From positions 124,001 through 188,000 of the forward strand of contig CP013703.1 of NCBI GenBank assembly GCA_001563305.1: DNA of 64,000 nucleotides, read 5' to 3'. A program made the translations under genes and the position numbers. Position 1 is the stretch's first letter, and the number at the start of each line of letters is the position of its first letter. The DNA is from a methanogenic archaeon mixed culture ISO4-G1 (GTDB taxonomy: Archaea; Thermoplasmatota; Thermoplasmata; Methanomassiliicoccales; Methanomethylophilaceae). A model generated the notes under the pieces. That model was given only the letters and a program-made list of their open reading frames with translations. It searched no databases and had not been told where the DNA came from. Shown here one piece after another: positions 44,301 to 53,278 of the stretch.

Positions 44301-44979
44301 CACCATCAGGTCCTGCGAGAACACCATCGCGCAGTTAGGGAACGTGAACCTGCGCGCGATCGAGGACTACGACGAGAACAAGGCCCGTCTGGACGCCCTC
44401 AACGAGCAGGTGGACGCGCTCAACAAGAACATAGCGGAGCTCACCGCCCTCACCGACTCCCTGAAAGGGAAGAAGAAGGGGCTGTTCATGGAAGCCTACA
44501 CGGCGGTGGACGAGAACTTCAAGAAGATCTACGCCCAGCTCTCAGGAGGAGGGGAGGCGTACATGGCGCTGGAGGATGAGGAGGACCCGTTCAACGGCGG
44601 TCTCATAATCAACGCGAAGCCCAGGAACGGGAAGCTCCTGAGGCTGGAGGCGCTCTCCGGAGGGGAGAAGTCCCTCACGGCATTGTCCTTCATATTCGCG
44701 ATACAGGAATACCAGCCCTCGCCCTTCTACGTGCTGGACGAGGTCGACATGTTCCTTGATTCGGTCAACTCGGAGATGGTGGCCCACAGGGTCAAGGAGA
44801 GCTCCGGAAAGGCACAGTTCATTCAGGTGTCCCTGAGGAAGGTCGCATTGGCGGTCGCGGACCAGCTGATCGGCGTCACCAGGCCGCCTTCAGGCATCAG
44901 CAAGATCATAATACAGCCCGATCTGGCTGAGGTCTCGAAATACGAGGAAGAGGCTGTAGAGAACAAAGAGGCGATCTGA
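41398..44979 (+). CDS. smc: Chromosome segregation ATPase SMC
   Basis: This 1193-residue SMC protein has Walker A G-P-N-G-S-G-K-S-N near residue 32. Two long coiled coils flank a hinge at about 515-660 (G-I-H-G-T-I near its start, V-V-V-D-D-D-Q inside). The C-terminal ATPase head carries L-S-G-G-E-K-S and V-L-D-E-V-D. It forms ring-shaped condensin-like complexes with the two following proteins. GTG 41398 follows GGAGGG and gives the usual H-L-K-Q-V-E-M-E-N-F-K-S-F opening; the frame is open further upstream but the encoded residues are unlike SMC. Confidence 0.96.
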   Translation: MHLKQVEMENFKSFGGKVTVPLMEGYTAVTGPNGSGKSNITDAILFVLGPKSPKAVRAGRLTDLIFDGGKSKNKASFMKVSLVFDNADRIMPWDADEVKLTRYIKMSDNGQDYSSYFYINDQKSTLTEFDNLLTKARISAEGYNLVQQGDVTHIVQMGNTQRRGILDGISGIASFDADIDKAEGEKAEAGANLDRINIVVTELSQTVKKLEKDREAAQRYVELKDTLDMAKAQYSHRKLQMSEAARDAQAQQIERIEKEIQEVLAKKAELQTALHDKDLEIEAKVDEIAAKAGPEYKELKKKIEDTLVEYATSKDRKESAESDLEEQGTFKAKFEESMNDNVNQISALEETRVALKIDLDAAEEERKAQTAEEARVSDLISNTGGEQKELQERLEKLEADSTECSGKLLTAQGRFSKAESASDEAHGSCATIDERIQNIDFEIKDAKWTLDQMKSEAGPSVEDYTAKVMELRKKESELEKQEVDLNGAYRKIDEEYKALQAEKKVSDRMNQSSMAVDAILALRNRGEMPGIHGTIQELATVDEGYETALSVAAGNKMQAVVVDDDQVAADAIAYLKKEKLGRVTFLPLTKMMGGKPRAKAIMSEKESEGYAIDLIDFNQKYYNAFWYVLGDTLVVKDMDTARRIMGGIRIVTKAGELIEASGAMVGGTINQQKMLKFGAASEDKLTDLGEKLRKASDALDNLRQELRNVRDQIRNVDDQMRNSASSGMEQREKVAALKAQIGELEKSKKGAQQSLQDARERMKAADEELAEARKEFTSLSDRMSSLTEEKNKVKDRIAEIAPADLQARIQKVRGDIYNLNNTISDLNNQIRGAETEIQGLKKQNESLQMQLDSVMKAIDEDNTAIASNTEQMQRLKIDLDALRAIEAEMESGIDDLRTQKDALTAEKYQIENDIREATTKVENDQASKQTFMAQLEIIKQQIVQFREEVDAITFEVAQPIPSEEEIKRTIRSCENTIAQLGNVNLRAIEDYDENKARLDALNEQVDALNKNIAELTALTDSLKGKKKGLFMEAYTAVDENFKKIYAQLSGGGEAYMALEDEEDPFNGGLIINAKPRNGKLLRLEALSGGEKSLTALSFIFAIQEYQPSPFYVLDEVDMFLDSVNSEMVAHRVKESSGKAQFIQVSLRKVALAVADQLIGVTRPPSGISKIIIQPDLAEVSKYEEEAVENKEAI

Positions 44980-44980
44980 T

Positions 44981-45850
44981 ATGGATGGGAACATAAGGAT
45001 TGAGGATCTGGAGCAGCACCTGCTGTTCCACAAGGCTATGACGGAGAACACGGAGACCTATCAGAGGATAGGCGGATACATGGACATCCTGGCGAAGGCC
45101 GAGTCCGGGGAGAGGCTCAACGACCCCGTGGACGAGGCCATCAGATCGGTGTTCAGCCTGGTCCTGGAGAACGGGATTGACCCCTGGGAGATAGACCTCT
45201 CCGAGTTCGTGAGACTGTACAACTCCAAGGTGGTGAACGACACCTTCGACATGATCGTCGCCGGGAAGCTGATGCTGATGGCGTGGAAGATCCTGAGGAT
45301 GCAGTCGGACTCCACCAGGAACCTGTCGGAGCCCCCGGTCGAGGAGGTCGAGGAGTTCGTGGATGACGGGTTCTTCTACGAGGACGAGGAGACCATGGTG
45401 GTCCCCGAGGTCATGCTGACGGGAGCGTTCAGGAGGGAACCCATGCGCCCGGTCACCATGTACGAGCTGATCGACGCCTTCGAGGAAGCGAGGGTGGAGA
45501 TCGAGATCCAGCAGGAGAGGGAGCGCGTAAGGTCCCAGCTGAAGGACAAGATCCCGACGAAGTTCGACAACAAGGCCCACGAGGAGGACGACCAGAGGGA
45601 CGTCGAGGAGGTATGGGAGAGAATCCAGAGGCTCGGTACCGGACAGATCTGTATTGAAGATTTGTACACGACAGACCTGAAGGAGAACCTGAAGACCTTC
45701 GTGTCCGTTCTGCACCTGGTCAGGCTGGGACGCCTGGACGTCTGGCAGGAATCCCTCCCCTACGGGGACATCTACGTGGAGATCATGACCGAGGGCGTGT
45801 CCGGAACGATAGAGGACAACCCCGGCGGACGCATCGAAGCGGTGATGTGA
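44981..45850 (+). CDS. scpA: Segregation and condensation protein A (kleisin)
   Basis: This 289-residue protein has G-I-D-P-W-E-I-D-L near residue 65, the kleisin N-terminal helix, an acidic middle and a C-terminal winged-helix region. It bridges the SMC heads. It starts one base after smc and overlaps scpB, the standard smc-scpA-scpB order. Confidence 0.9.
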   Translation: MDGNIRIEDLEQHLLFHKAMTENTETYQRIGGYMDILAKAESGERLNDPVDEAIRSVFSLVLENGIDPWEIDLSEFVRLYNSKVVNDTFDMIVAGKLMLMAWKILRMQSDSTRNLSEPPVEEVEEFVDDGFFYEDEETMVVPEVMLTGAFRREPMRPVTMYELIDAFEEARVEIEIQQERERVRSQLKDKIPTKFDNKAHEEDDQRDVEEVWERIQRLGTGQICIEDLYTTDLKENLKTFVSVLHLVRLGRLDVWQESLPYGDIYVEIMTEGVSGTIEDNPGGRIEAVM

Positions 45851-46368
45851 TGGACCCCAAGGGTGCGGTGGAGGCGGCGCTGTTCTCGGCATCCGAGAAC
45901 CTGTCCGTCTCGGACATCGCGGAGAAGACCGGGATCCCGGTGGAGGAGGTCCGCACCGCGGTGATGGATCTGCGCAGGGAGTACGAGGCGCGCGATTCCG
46001 CAATACAGATCGCCAGGATCGGCACCGAGTACAGGATGATGCTCAGGCCGGAGTTCTCCGAGTGCACCTCGACGTTCTCCAAGGCGGAGCTTACCGGAGG
46101 GGCGCTCAGAACATTGACCACAATCGCCTATTACCAGCCGGTGATGCAGTCGAAGCTGTTCGATCTGAGAGGTCCGAGGGTGTACGATGACGTGCATACC
46201 CTGGTGGACATGGATTTCGTGTCCAGGAAGAGGGCGGGCAACACCTGGGAATTGACCACCACCAGGAAGTTCGCCGATTACTTCGGTATCGGCAGCACGA
46301 GGATCAAGGACATCCAGGCGTGGATCGAGAAGAACGCCAAGAACCTCGGGTCCGAGAAGAAGCAGTGA
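45850..46368 (+). CDS. scpB: Segregation and condensation protein B
   Basis: This 172-residue protein is predicted to consist of two winged-helix units: A-A-L-F-S-A-S-E near the N-terminus, then L-R-T-L-T-T-I-A-Y-Y-Q-P near 96, R-G-P-R-V-Y and F-G-I near the end, all ScpB features. It dimerises and clamps ScpA. ATG 45850 overlaps the scpA stop. A hairpin terminator follows directly. Confidence 0.92.
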   Translation: MDPKGAVEAALFSASENLSVSDIAEKTGIPVEEVRTAVMDLRREYEARDSAIQIARIGTEYRMMLRPEFSECTSTFSKAELTGGALRTLTTIAYYQPVMQSKLFDLRGPRVYDDVHTLVDMDFVSRKRAGNTWELTTTRKFADYFGIGSTRIKDIQAWIEKNAKNLGSEKKQ

Positions 46369-46371
46369 GGG

Positions 46372-46387
46372 TGCCGCCCTGGCGGCA
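46372..46387 (+). terminator. Hairpin after scpB
   Basis: TGCCGCC and GGCGGCA pair closely with a tiny loop, extended by flanking GG/CC, and are followed by TTCTAATCT. Confidence 0.5.
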
Positions 46388-46402
46388 TCCTTCTAATCTC
46401 CT

Positions 46403-46428
46403 TATATGTAATATATTCAGAACATATA
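46403..46428. repeat. AT-rich inverted repeat upstream of winged-helix gene
   Basis: TATATGT (46403-46409) and ACATATA (46422-46428) form a 7-bp inverted repeat in the 173-bp gap between scpB and the winged-helix gene. It could be an operator; the rest of the gap is AT-rich with a TATAAAA box at 46512-46518. Confidence 0.35.
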
Positions 46429-46541
46429 GCCAGACATTTTTTGTGTTAATGAAAGGCAATTACTTAACATTAAGTCAATCAATGAAAACCATTTTGAGAT
46501 TTTTTTGAACGTATAAAACCGCGCTGAACATGGAATGTAAC

Positions 46542-46967
46542 ATGAGCGATGAAGTGAGGACCACGATACCTCTCTCCAAAAGTTTGCGCAACGGCGCCGA
46601 AAAGGACGAGAGGGGGGGGGGGGCCGAGGTCTCGTACGAGGACCTTCCGGAGGACGTGAAGGCCTTCCTGAAGGAACGCAGGTCCGGATCGTCCGGAAAA
46701 GATGTGCTGGGACTCATCCAGAGCAAGCACATGCTGTCCCTCATAGATTACATCGACAAGCATTCCCCTGTGATCAAGACGGACATCTACGCGAACGTCT
46801 CCAGATGCTCCAACATGAACACCAAGATCCAGAACCTCATCGACATGGGGATCATCAAGGTCTACAACACCGCCTACACGAACACCAATGTGGTGGTCAT
46901 CACCGAGAAGGGCCGCAGGGCAGCAGGGATCATCCACGAGCTGGTCAGTGTAATCGAATCCGATTGA
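46542..46967 (+). CDS. Winged-helix transcriptional regulator-like protein with a 12-G coding tract
   Basis: This protein of about 141 residues has a flexible N-terminus containing R-G-G-G-A encoded by twelve consecutive G. A winged-helix domain follows (L-I-D-Y-I-D-K-H-S-P-V-I-K-T-D-I-Y-A, then N-L-I-D-M-G-I-I-K-V-Y near residue 105 and an I-T-E-K-G-R-R wing). It resembles small archaeal MarR/ArsR-like regulators; the targets are unknown. The TATA box at 46512 implies a leaderless start at ATG 46542 (ATG 46530 is possible). Any gain or loss of one G would shift the frame before the DNA-binding domain. Confidence 0.75.
   Translation: MSDEVRTTIPLSKSLRNGAEKDERGGGAEVSYEDLPEDVKAFLKERRSGSSGKDVLGLIQSKHMLSLIDYIDKHSPVIKTDIYANVSRCSNMNTKIQNLIDMGIIKVYNTAYTNTNVVVITEKGRRAAGIIHELVSVIESD
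46612..46623 (+). repeat. Homopolymeric tract of 12 G
   Basis: Twelve G lie in the coding region of the winged-helix gene. Such tracts slip during replication and are classic phase-variation sites in bacteria. A sequencing error in run length is also possible. Confidence 0.85.
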
Positions 46968-47028
46968 ACCTGTTCATCTTTTGTGTATGCGGTACGCTGA
47001 TGCCATGCGCATCGGCGTGCATGATTTG

Positions 47029-47048
47029 TTTATGGCTCCATAAATATT
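47029..47048 (+). promoter_or_regulatory. TATA region and palindrome upstream of the surface-protein gene
   Basis: TTTATGG and CCATAAA (47029-47044) form a palindrome with a two-base centre. It runs into the AT-rich CATAAATATT that I take as the TATA box of the giant gene. Transcription near 47070 would leave a leader of about 190 nt. Confidence 0.4.
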
Positions 47049-47126
47049 CTCCTTTCCTACCTTTTTTAGACCACCCTATGGACGGACGGGAATTTAGGGG
47101 CCCGTATGATGGAAGTGGAGAGGTCG

Positions 47127-47216
47127 GTACGGTAAAAGGCCCGCAGGACCCTTGTTAGGGAGAAGGTCCTGTAGGAGCTGACCGAGGATTTTCGACATCG
47201 ACCGCGAAAGCGATCA
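47127..47216 (+). promoter_or_regulatory. Structured leader of the surface-protein mRNA
   Basis: The leader holds nested helices: TCGGT with ACCGA outside, CAGGACC (47144-47150) with GGTCCTG (47165-47171) inside. A small CGC-GAAA-GCG hairpin with a GNRA loop follows near 47200-47211. AAAAGGAG precedes the ATG. The 293-bp gene-free stretch holds no convincing small gene. This could be a cis-acting regulatory RNA or an mRNA stabiliser; no known class was recognised. Confidence 0.4.
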
Positions 47217-47260
47217 ACCCGATTCAGTGGCTGAGTAGCCGTGAAAAGGAGAATTGAAAT

Positions 47261-50200
47261 ATGAATACAAAAGGAACAAAATTCCTTGCAGTCTTGGCTG
47301 TTCTGGCTATGGCGTTCGCTGCGTGCGCAGTAATTTCCTCTGTTGAGGAGAACGATGCGGTCGCATTGGACCCCAGTTTGGCCTTTATTCCAACAGTCAA
47401 TGAGGAAAAGGATCCGTTCATTGCTACAGCAGGCGCGACATATACCCTGTCTGCAGATGGAAAGATCGTTAATGACGCCGATGATACAGACAAAGGTGTC
47501 TGGACTAACGGAATTTATCTTGGGGACGGAGATTTGACCCTGAACGTCAAGAACGGAGATACCATCAATATGAAGACAGATTATTATGGAATCTTCGTCA
47601 GCGGAGCACTCACTATCGGATCCACCGCAGGAGATAGCAAGACAACCAAACTCTCAATTGAGATTTCCAAAGAAATCACACCTGTGAGGATGAGCGCTTT
47701 TGCTATTGCTTCGTATGGAGCGATGACAATTTCCAATGTCAATCTCGATCTTAAGACGAATGCAACATCCACAACTGCAAGTGGAAACCAGAGTACAGGA
47801 ATTTACTCCTGGAACACACTTGCGATTACTCTCGATTCAACCCAGAAAGCGGACATCTATGGTGGAAACCGCGGAATTATGGTTGTCGGAGCAATCACTT
47901 TGAATGGTGGAACATTCAATGTCGGTGGATATGAGGTCGCTATCGTCGGACAGGCAACACTGACCATTGGAAACACTGCTGCAACAACTGTTAATGCAAA
48001 GCTGCTGACTGGAAATGGACTTAATGGAAACGGCGACGAAGTAAGGTTTGCTACAAAAGTCAAATATGCAGGTGGACAAGTTACCGTTGGTAATGGAACC
48101 CTCGCAAACACGGTCAATACACAGGGACTATGGGCAAAACTTGAGTCAGACGTTACTGCGAACTCCAAACTTATCGTTACCGGTGGATATGAGCAGACCA
48201 CCAACAGCAATGGAATTACCACTGCTGGGCTGTACATCGAAGGCGCAGAGAACCCTGCTGCTGCGAAGGTTGCAGTTGTCAACTCAGCATCTGCCGCTGC
48301 TGCTGGAATAACCAGTGTGGTTAAGGGTGCAGACATCTACAAGTACATTGTAGAAGGTTATTCCGCAGAGGCAGCAGCCTCAGCATCTGGAACAGCGTTG
48401 CAGGAAGCTATCAATACAGCAGCGACAGCTTCAACAGAGGTCGTCTACGCAACAACAACGGCAACGGACTTCTCCAGTGCTAACAAGGTTGTAATCCCTG
48501 ATAACAAGACTGTCATACTCACCCTCCCCGCAGAGAATGTTTCTGGAGAGATTGATGTCAGTAAGGCAGCTGAGTTGACTGTTAACTCATTCCAGTCATC
48601 TGCTGGAGTTACCTTTGTTGGAAAAGATGGAGCGAAAGCAACCATCAAGGCAACGGGTCCTGCAACATTTACTGTAGAGAAGGGTTCAGTCATCATCAAG
48701 GATATCACAACGGATGCAGCTCTTACTGTTGCAGTTGATGGAGATTTCAAGATTGAAGGAGTCGTTTCTGGAGCTGGAACCGTTACACTTAACAAGGCTG
48801 CCGGAGCGACCGGAGCAAAGATCACTATCGCAGACAAGCTCATCAACAACGGATCTATCGCAGTAAACGGACTTCCAGTATTCATTACCGGTGATCTGAA
48901 CATTGGAAATGGAAAGACATTCACTACCGATGCAACTGCAACCGTAGAGATCACTGGAAACGTTGCTGGATTGGGAACGATCGTCAATGCCGGTACTGTT
49001 GACATCAAATCCGGAGCAGTTGTATCATCCAAGATCACCCCTACCGGATTGGTATCGATATACACTGGATCCGACGTCAACAAAATGACCGTAACCGCTG
49101 GATGGGCAAACATCATCGGAAAGGATGATGCTTCTGGAAAGTGGACATTTGATGACAGTGCAGCAAAGACCCTCACACTTGACAACTACAATGGAACTTA
49201 CAACTTCAAGCCCCTTGCTGATGTTGTGAAAGAGATCGTCCTCATCGGAACCAATGTCGTCTCCTACGAGGCAGCGGCAGATTACGTAGCAGGATCGCTC
49301 TTCGGAACAGCTCTGGTCAACATCACCACCGATGCGACAGCAGGATCCCTCGAGATGAATGTTGACCTTTCCAAGGCAACAGGCGCTGCACTCATTGCAG
49401 CCAAGTCGTCCGTGTTCAACTCTGCGACAACTCTGGGAATCGATGAGGTTTACCTGACGGTTACCATCACTGGAAGCAACAATGCATGGACCGCAGATCA
49501 GAAGGCAGCATTCCAGATCGTCGCAATCAATGCGGCAGCCGGAATTAACATGCTGAACTCCGCCGTTATTATCGACAACATGTCGAACCTGACAGCAGTC
49601 GGCCTCTCTGATATTTCTGCATTAGATGTGACACAGAAGGCAACATTCGTCGAAGCAGCCGGAAACATCAGCGCAACAACATCCTACGCAGTGTCCAACA
49701 GTTCATCACTAGAAGTGGCCGGACTCATGTACGCTGGCGGTTTCTCCAATAAACAGGAGTCGTCCGTTACTGTTAACAAACTGATTCTTGCTGGAGATTC
49801 ATCCAACAACGCAGAGTTGACTGTAAACGGAGACTCATACGTTACTGGCGGATTCACCAACAACGCGACATTCACCAACAACGGAACCATGACGGTCATT
49901 GGAGCAACTGGAATTATCCAGAAGGCTGGAACGTTCACCAACAACGGAACCATAAAGGTCCCGGCAAAGTACGTCCCCGTCGGATTCGATGGACAGGCAA
50001 TCACAATCACCAACAACGATATGCCCGACACCGAGAAGGTCGTCAAACTGAAATCCATCACCATCGACTCCACCGCTCTGATTCAGGCCGGTGTGAACGA
50101 TGTGAAGGCCAACGTTACTGCAACCGTAGTATTCGAGGCATATAATGCAGGTGCTGGTAACAGAGCACTTGCAGGAGATGCAACATACACCGGAACACTC

Positions 50201-53200
50201 GCAGTCAACCAGACCGGAACCGGATACACGCTCTCCATCACAAGCACAGCAAACCCCACTGCAGAGATCACTGTGACCTACGACTCTACCAAGACTGGTT
50301 CAAAGATCGGAGGACAGTATGCGGTTACCGTTAAGGGTTCCGTCATCGATGCGGGTGACGGGGACAAGTCTAAGACCGTTGCTGTAGTCACCCCCAAGGC
50401 TGATGCAGAAGACGGAGACGTCGCTGCAGACACAGTCCTTGAAAAGATCACCGCATCGGGAGCAAACGCTGCGTCGCTCTCAGTGACCGGTGGAAAGTTC
50501 GCTAACACCTCTGATGTCATCGTATCCTCAGGTGCAGCTGCAATTCTCGCAGCAGATGCAGAGTATGAGGGTAACCTCACAACCGATATCGCTAATGTCA
50601 CACTCGCAGGAACTTTCAATGGAGACCTGACCGCTAACGGAGCAGGACTCGTCACCATCAGCGGAACCATGGATGGTAGCGTCGTCGCAAAGGGCGATGT
50701 CACCATCAGCGGAACCATGGAAGGAAATGTTACCTCGACCAAGACCGCAGCCGACCAGACTGTTACAGTTAGTGCTGATGGAACTCTCAAAGGAGATATC
50801 ATCACCAACGGAAACATCGCTATCGGAAAGAAGTTCGCCGGAAACATCACGATGAACAACTCGGCAACTACCAAGTCCATCACAGTTACCGGTGAGATTG
50901 ATGCTACTGTAACCTACAACACCCTGTACAAAGCAACCAAGGATGCTACTGAAAAGACCGCCTATTCTGCATCAGCAAAGATTGTAGGAAAGGCAGTAAG
51001 CGTCATTGTGAATGCCCACGTAGGACAGGACGCTGTCGATGAGATCCCCGTCAAGGCAGGATACTTCTCGTTCAACAGCGTGTTCGAAGACCAGGGAACG
51101 AAGGAGATTGCAGTCACTGCACTCACCGGAACTTTCGGAGTCATCGATGAGAACATCACCCTCAAGGCTGGAATCGCACTCTATGTTGAGCCTGGAGCCA
51201 CCCTCGAGGTCGAGAAGACAAAGGTGTTCGATGTCCAGAAGGGAGCACTCAAAGTTTCAAAGGACGCAGTCAGGAACTACGAGGATGCCGAAGCAGATGT
51301 CTACGGTCTCGTGACATATGTCATGAAGTTCGACACCAACGACAACTACACCGTCTACTCCAACATCGCATTCGCACTCAGCAATGTCGATGAAGGAAAG
51401 GATCTTACTGTGGGAGTCGCAGCCGAGATCGAGCAGAATGTTGTTGTGAAGAAGGGAGTTAACATCATCGTCGATGACGTTCTCCTCAACTTCGGTGCAT
51501 TCGCACTCGAGATGGGAGAGGGTGCAAAGATCACTCTCCTCAAGGCAGGAAACCTCAACTTCGACATCACCCCCGAGGGTAAGTACATCAACGGTACCAT
51601 CGTCTACGATGGAAACACCATCGTACTCGACAAGGTCGGATTCTCTGTGGCAGGAAATGTTGTTGCGGGAATCGAGCCTCTTGATGATGAGCCTTCGAAG
51701 ATCAACGCTGTATTCACATATGATGAGGGAACAGTTACAGTTAAGGCAGGAGTCCTTGCAGGTTCCTTGACCCTTACCAACGTTTCCTACGGAGAGCCCG
51801 CTGTCAAGTACAGTGCATCACTTGTTATCGACGCGGACACCGTATGTGAGGCAGTTGTTGATGATACCGCTTACACCGGAGCAGCCAACAACAAGACCGC
51901 ACTGGAGACCAACGTCACAGTCAACGGAACCCTGAAGGTCGCAGCAGCTCTGACGATCGATGGAAAATACACTGGTGACGGAGCAATCGTTCTCGCCAAC
52001 GATGCTTCCGTATCAGTTTCCGTCGACAAGGCAGTCGCGTCTGTTAAGATCGTCGATGTTGCAGGAAACGGATACGTCCTTGATACGATCACTCCTGACA
52101 CAAATGCAATCGTTGTGACTGCAAAGAAGGTCGGAGATGTTCTGTACGTTGTCATCGGCGGACAGTACGAGAAGGGAACCATCACCGCAATCGGTGAAGC
52201 CAACCTCGATGATTTCATAGTGATGGCCGGAGCAACATTCGTTGCGGATTCTGCAAAGATCGCAACCACAGCGGTTGCGAACGGACTGCTCAAAGTCAAG
52301 ACGCCCATCGAGGATACTGCAGGACTCACCTTCGAGGCCACTTTCGTCGATGGAGATTACACGGTGTACACGACCCTTGCATACATCAACGCCAACATCG
52401 AGGAACTCGGAATCACCGAGCTCAAACTCGACAACGGATTGAATGTTGCGGATGCTGCACTTGATTATTCGAAGATCACTGCAGACATCACCATCCCTGC
52501 TGGAAAGTCGATCACGGTTAACAATGGAAAGCTCATCCTCGGAGCACCTGCAACTTCACTCGGAGCATCTCAGGTTCTCAAGGGAGACATCATCATCACT
52601 GGAAACGGTTACGTGATTGTATATGCAACTGTGGACAACCAGGCAAACTTCTACGGAATTGCTGACAAGTCCAAGGCGGCAACGTACTCCACTTTCGACA
52701 TCGAGGGAACGGCCTACGCAACAGTGTATGGATCTAACCCCGCTGCAGACAACAAGCTTGATGATGCAGCAGCCGACATTGTACCTAGCATCACTGGATA
52801 CACATTCACAAGATGGGAAGCGTACAACAACCCTGGAGAACCTCTCGAGAATGTTAATATCGGAAGCACCAATGTCACCGCTTCGCTCGTTGCTGGTAAG
52901 GTTACCATCACCATCAAGGGAGTCGAGGGAGTCACCTACTACCTCGATGGAGTCGAGTACCTGACAACCGACCTTGCAACCAAGGTCACGGTCGGTTCAG
53001 TCGTCACCATGAAGATCTCCGATACCTCCAAGTATCAGGGAACACCCAAGATCGACGGCAAGACCAACTACGTCGTCTCCGGAGACTCAGATGGAAAGAC
53101 CATCACCGCAACCGGAGTCTCACCCGTTGAGCCCGAGCCCGCACCCGCACCGGCAGGAATGTCCCTGACCGAGATCCTCCTGATCGTCCTCGTCGTCCTG

Positions 53201-53248
53201 ATCGCCATCATGGTGGTCATCATCGCGCTGAGGCTCAACAGGAGCTGA
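47261..53248 (+). CDS. Very large secreted, membrane-anchored surface protein (adhesin-like)
   Basis: This 1995-residue protein starts with a signal peptide (charged start, hydrophobic L-A-V-L-A-V-L-A-M-A-F-A-A, small residues before the likely cut near 35). It ends with a Pro/Glu/Ala linker (P-E-P-E-P-A-P-A-P), one strongly hydrophobic helix and R-L-N-R-S, so the body is outside and held by the C-terminal helix. The body is Thr/Asn/Ala/Gly/Val-rich, with many short I-x-G/N-G-T strand repeats suggesting a beta-helix. Near 1850 a G-Y-T-F-T-R-W-E unit resembles Listeria-Bacteroides repeats. It is much less GC-rich than its neighbours, as surface proteins often are. Adhesion or cell-envelope roles are likely; the ligand is unknown. 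Confidence 0.85.
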   Translation: MNTKGTKFLAVLAVLAMAFAACAVISSVEENDAVALDPSLAFIPTVNEEKDPFIATAGATYTLSADGKIVNDADDTDKGVWTNGIYLGDGDLTLNVKNGDTINMKTDYYGIFVSGALTIGSTAGDSKTTKLSIEISKEITPVRMSAFAIASYGAMTISNVNLDLKTNATSTTASGNQSTGIYSWNTLAITLDSTQKADIYGGNRGIMVVGAITLNGGTFNVGGYEVAIVGQATLTIGNTAATTVNAKLLTGNGLNGNGDEVRFATKVKYAGGQVTVGNGTLANTVNTQGLWAKLESDVTANSKLIVTGGYEQTTNSNGITTAGLYIEGAENPAAAKVAVVNSASAAAAGITSVVKGADIYKYIVEGYSAEAAASASGTALQEAINTAATASTEVVYATTTATDFSSANKVVIPDNKTVILTLPAENVSGEIDVSKAAELTVNSFQSSAGVTFVGKDGAKATIKATGPATFTVEKGSVIIKDITTDAALTVAVDGDFKIEGVVSGAGTVTLNKAAGATGAKITIADKLINNGSIAVNGLPVFITGDLNIGNGKTFTTDATATVEITGNVAGLGTIVNAGTVDIKSGAVVSSKITPTGLVSIYTGSDVNKMTVTAGWANIIGKDDASGKWTFDDSAAKTLTLDNYNGTYNFKPLADVVKEIVLIGTNVVSYEAAADYVAGSLFGTALVNITTDATAGSLEMNVDLSKATGAALIAAKSSVFNSATTLGIDEVYLTVTITGSNNAWTADQKAAFQIVAINAAAGINMLNSAVIIDNMSNLTAVGLSDISALDVTQKATFVEAAGNISATTSYAVSNSSSLEVAGLMYAGGFSNKQESSVTVNKLILAGDSSNNAELTVNGDSYVTGGFTNNATFTNNGTMTVIGATGIIQKAGTFTNNGTIKVPAKYVPVGFDGQAITITNNDMPDTEKVVKLKSITIDSTALIQAGVNDVKANVTATVVFEAYNAGAGNRALAGDATYTGTLAVNQTGTGYTLSITSTANPTAEITVTYDSTKTGSKIGGQYAVTVKGSVIDAGDGDKSKTVAVVTPKADAEDGDVAADTVLEKITASGANAASLSVTGGKFANTSDVIVSSGAAAILAADAEYEGNLTTDIANVTLAGTFNGDLTANGAGLVTISGTMDGSVVAKGDVTISGTMEGNVTSTKTAADQTVTVSADGTLKGDIITNGNIAIGKKFAGNITMNNSATTKSITVTGEIDATVTYNTLYKATKDATEKTAYSASAKIVGKAVSVIVNAHVGQDAVDEIPVKAGYFSFNSVFEDQGTKEIAVTALTGTFGVIDENITLKAGIALYVEPGATLEVEKTKVFDVQKGALKVSKDAVRNYEDAEADVYGLVTYVMKFDTNDNYTVYSNIAFALSNVDEGKDLTVGVAAEIEQNVVVKKGVNIIVDDVLLNFGAFALEMGEGAKITLLKAGNLNFDITPEGKYINGTIVYDGNTIVLDKVGFSVAGNVVAGIEPLDDEPSKINAVFTYDEGTVTVKAGVLAGSLTLTNVSYGEPAVKYSASLVIDADTVCEAVVDDTAYTGAANNKTALETNVTVNGTLKVAAALTIDGKYTGDGAIVLANDASVSVSVDKAVASVKIVDVAGNGYVLDTITPDTNAIVVTAKKVGDVLYVVIGGQYEKGTITAIGEANLDDFIVMAGATFVADSAKIATTAVANGLLKVKTPIEDTAGLTFEATFVDGDYTVYTTLAYINANIEELGITELKLDNGLNVADAALDYSKITADITIPAGKSITVNNGKLILGAPATSLGASQVLKGDIIITGNGYVIVYATVDNQANFYGIADKSKAATYSTFDIEGTAYATVYGSNPAADNKLDDAAADIVPSITGYTFTRWEAYNNPGEPLENVNIGSTNVTASLVAGKVTITIKGVEGVTYYLDGVEYLTTDLATKVTVGSVVTMKISDTSKYQGTPKIDGKTNYVVSGDSDGKTITATGVSPVEPEPAPAPAGMSLTEILLIVLVVLIAIMVVIIALRLNRS

Positions 53249-53278
53249 TCCGGTAACCGAAACCTAAAAACCTAAACC

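Noticed and set aside
47044-47062. A third pyrimidine-rich stretch (ATATTCTCCTTTCCTAC) like the loop of the RNA elements near 62 kb
   Set aside because: It differs by two deletions, lacks the CATCCATCCAT start and has only a weak 5-bp stem around it, so chance cannot be excluded.
50651-50720. Short direct repeats inside the surface-protein gene
   Set aside because: They encode repeating strand motifs of the protein and need no separate explanation.
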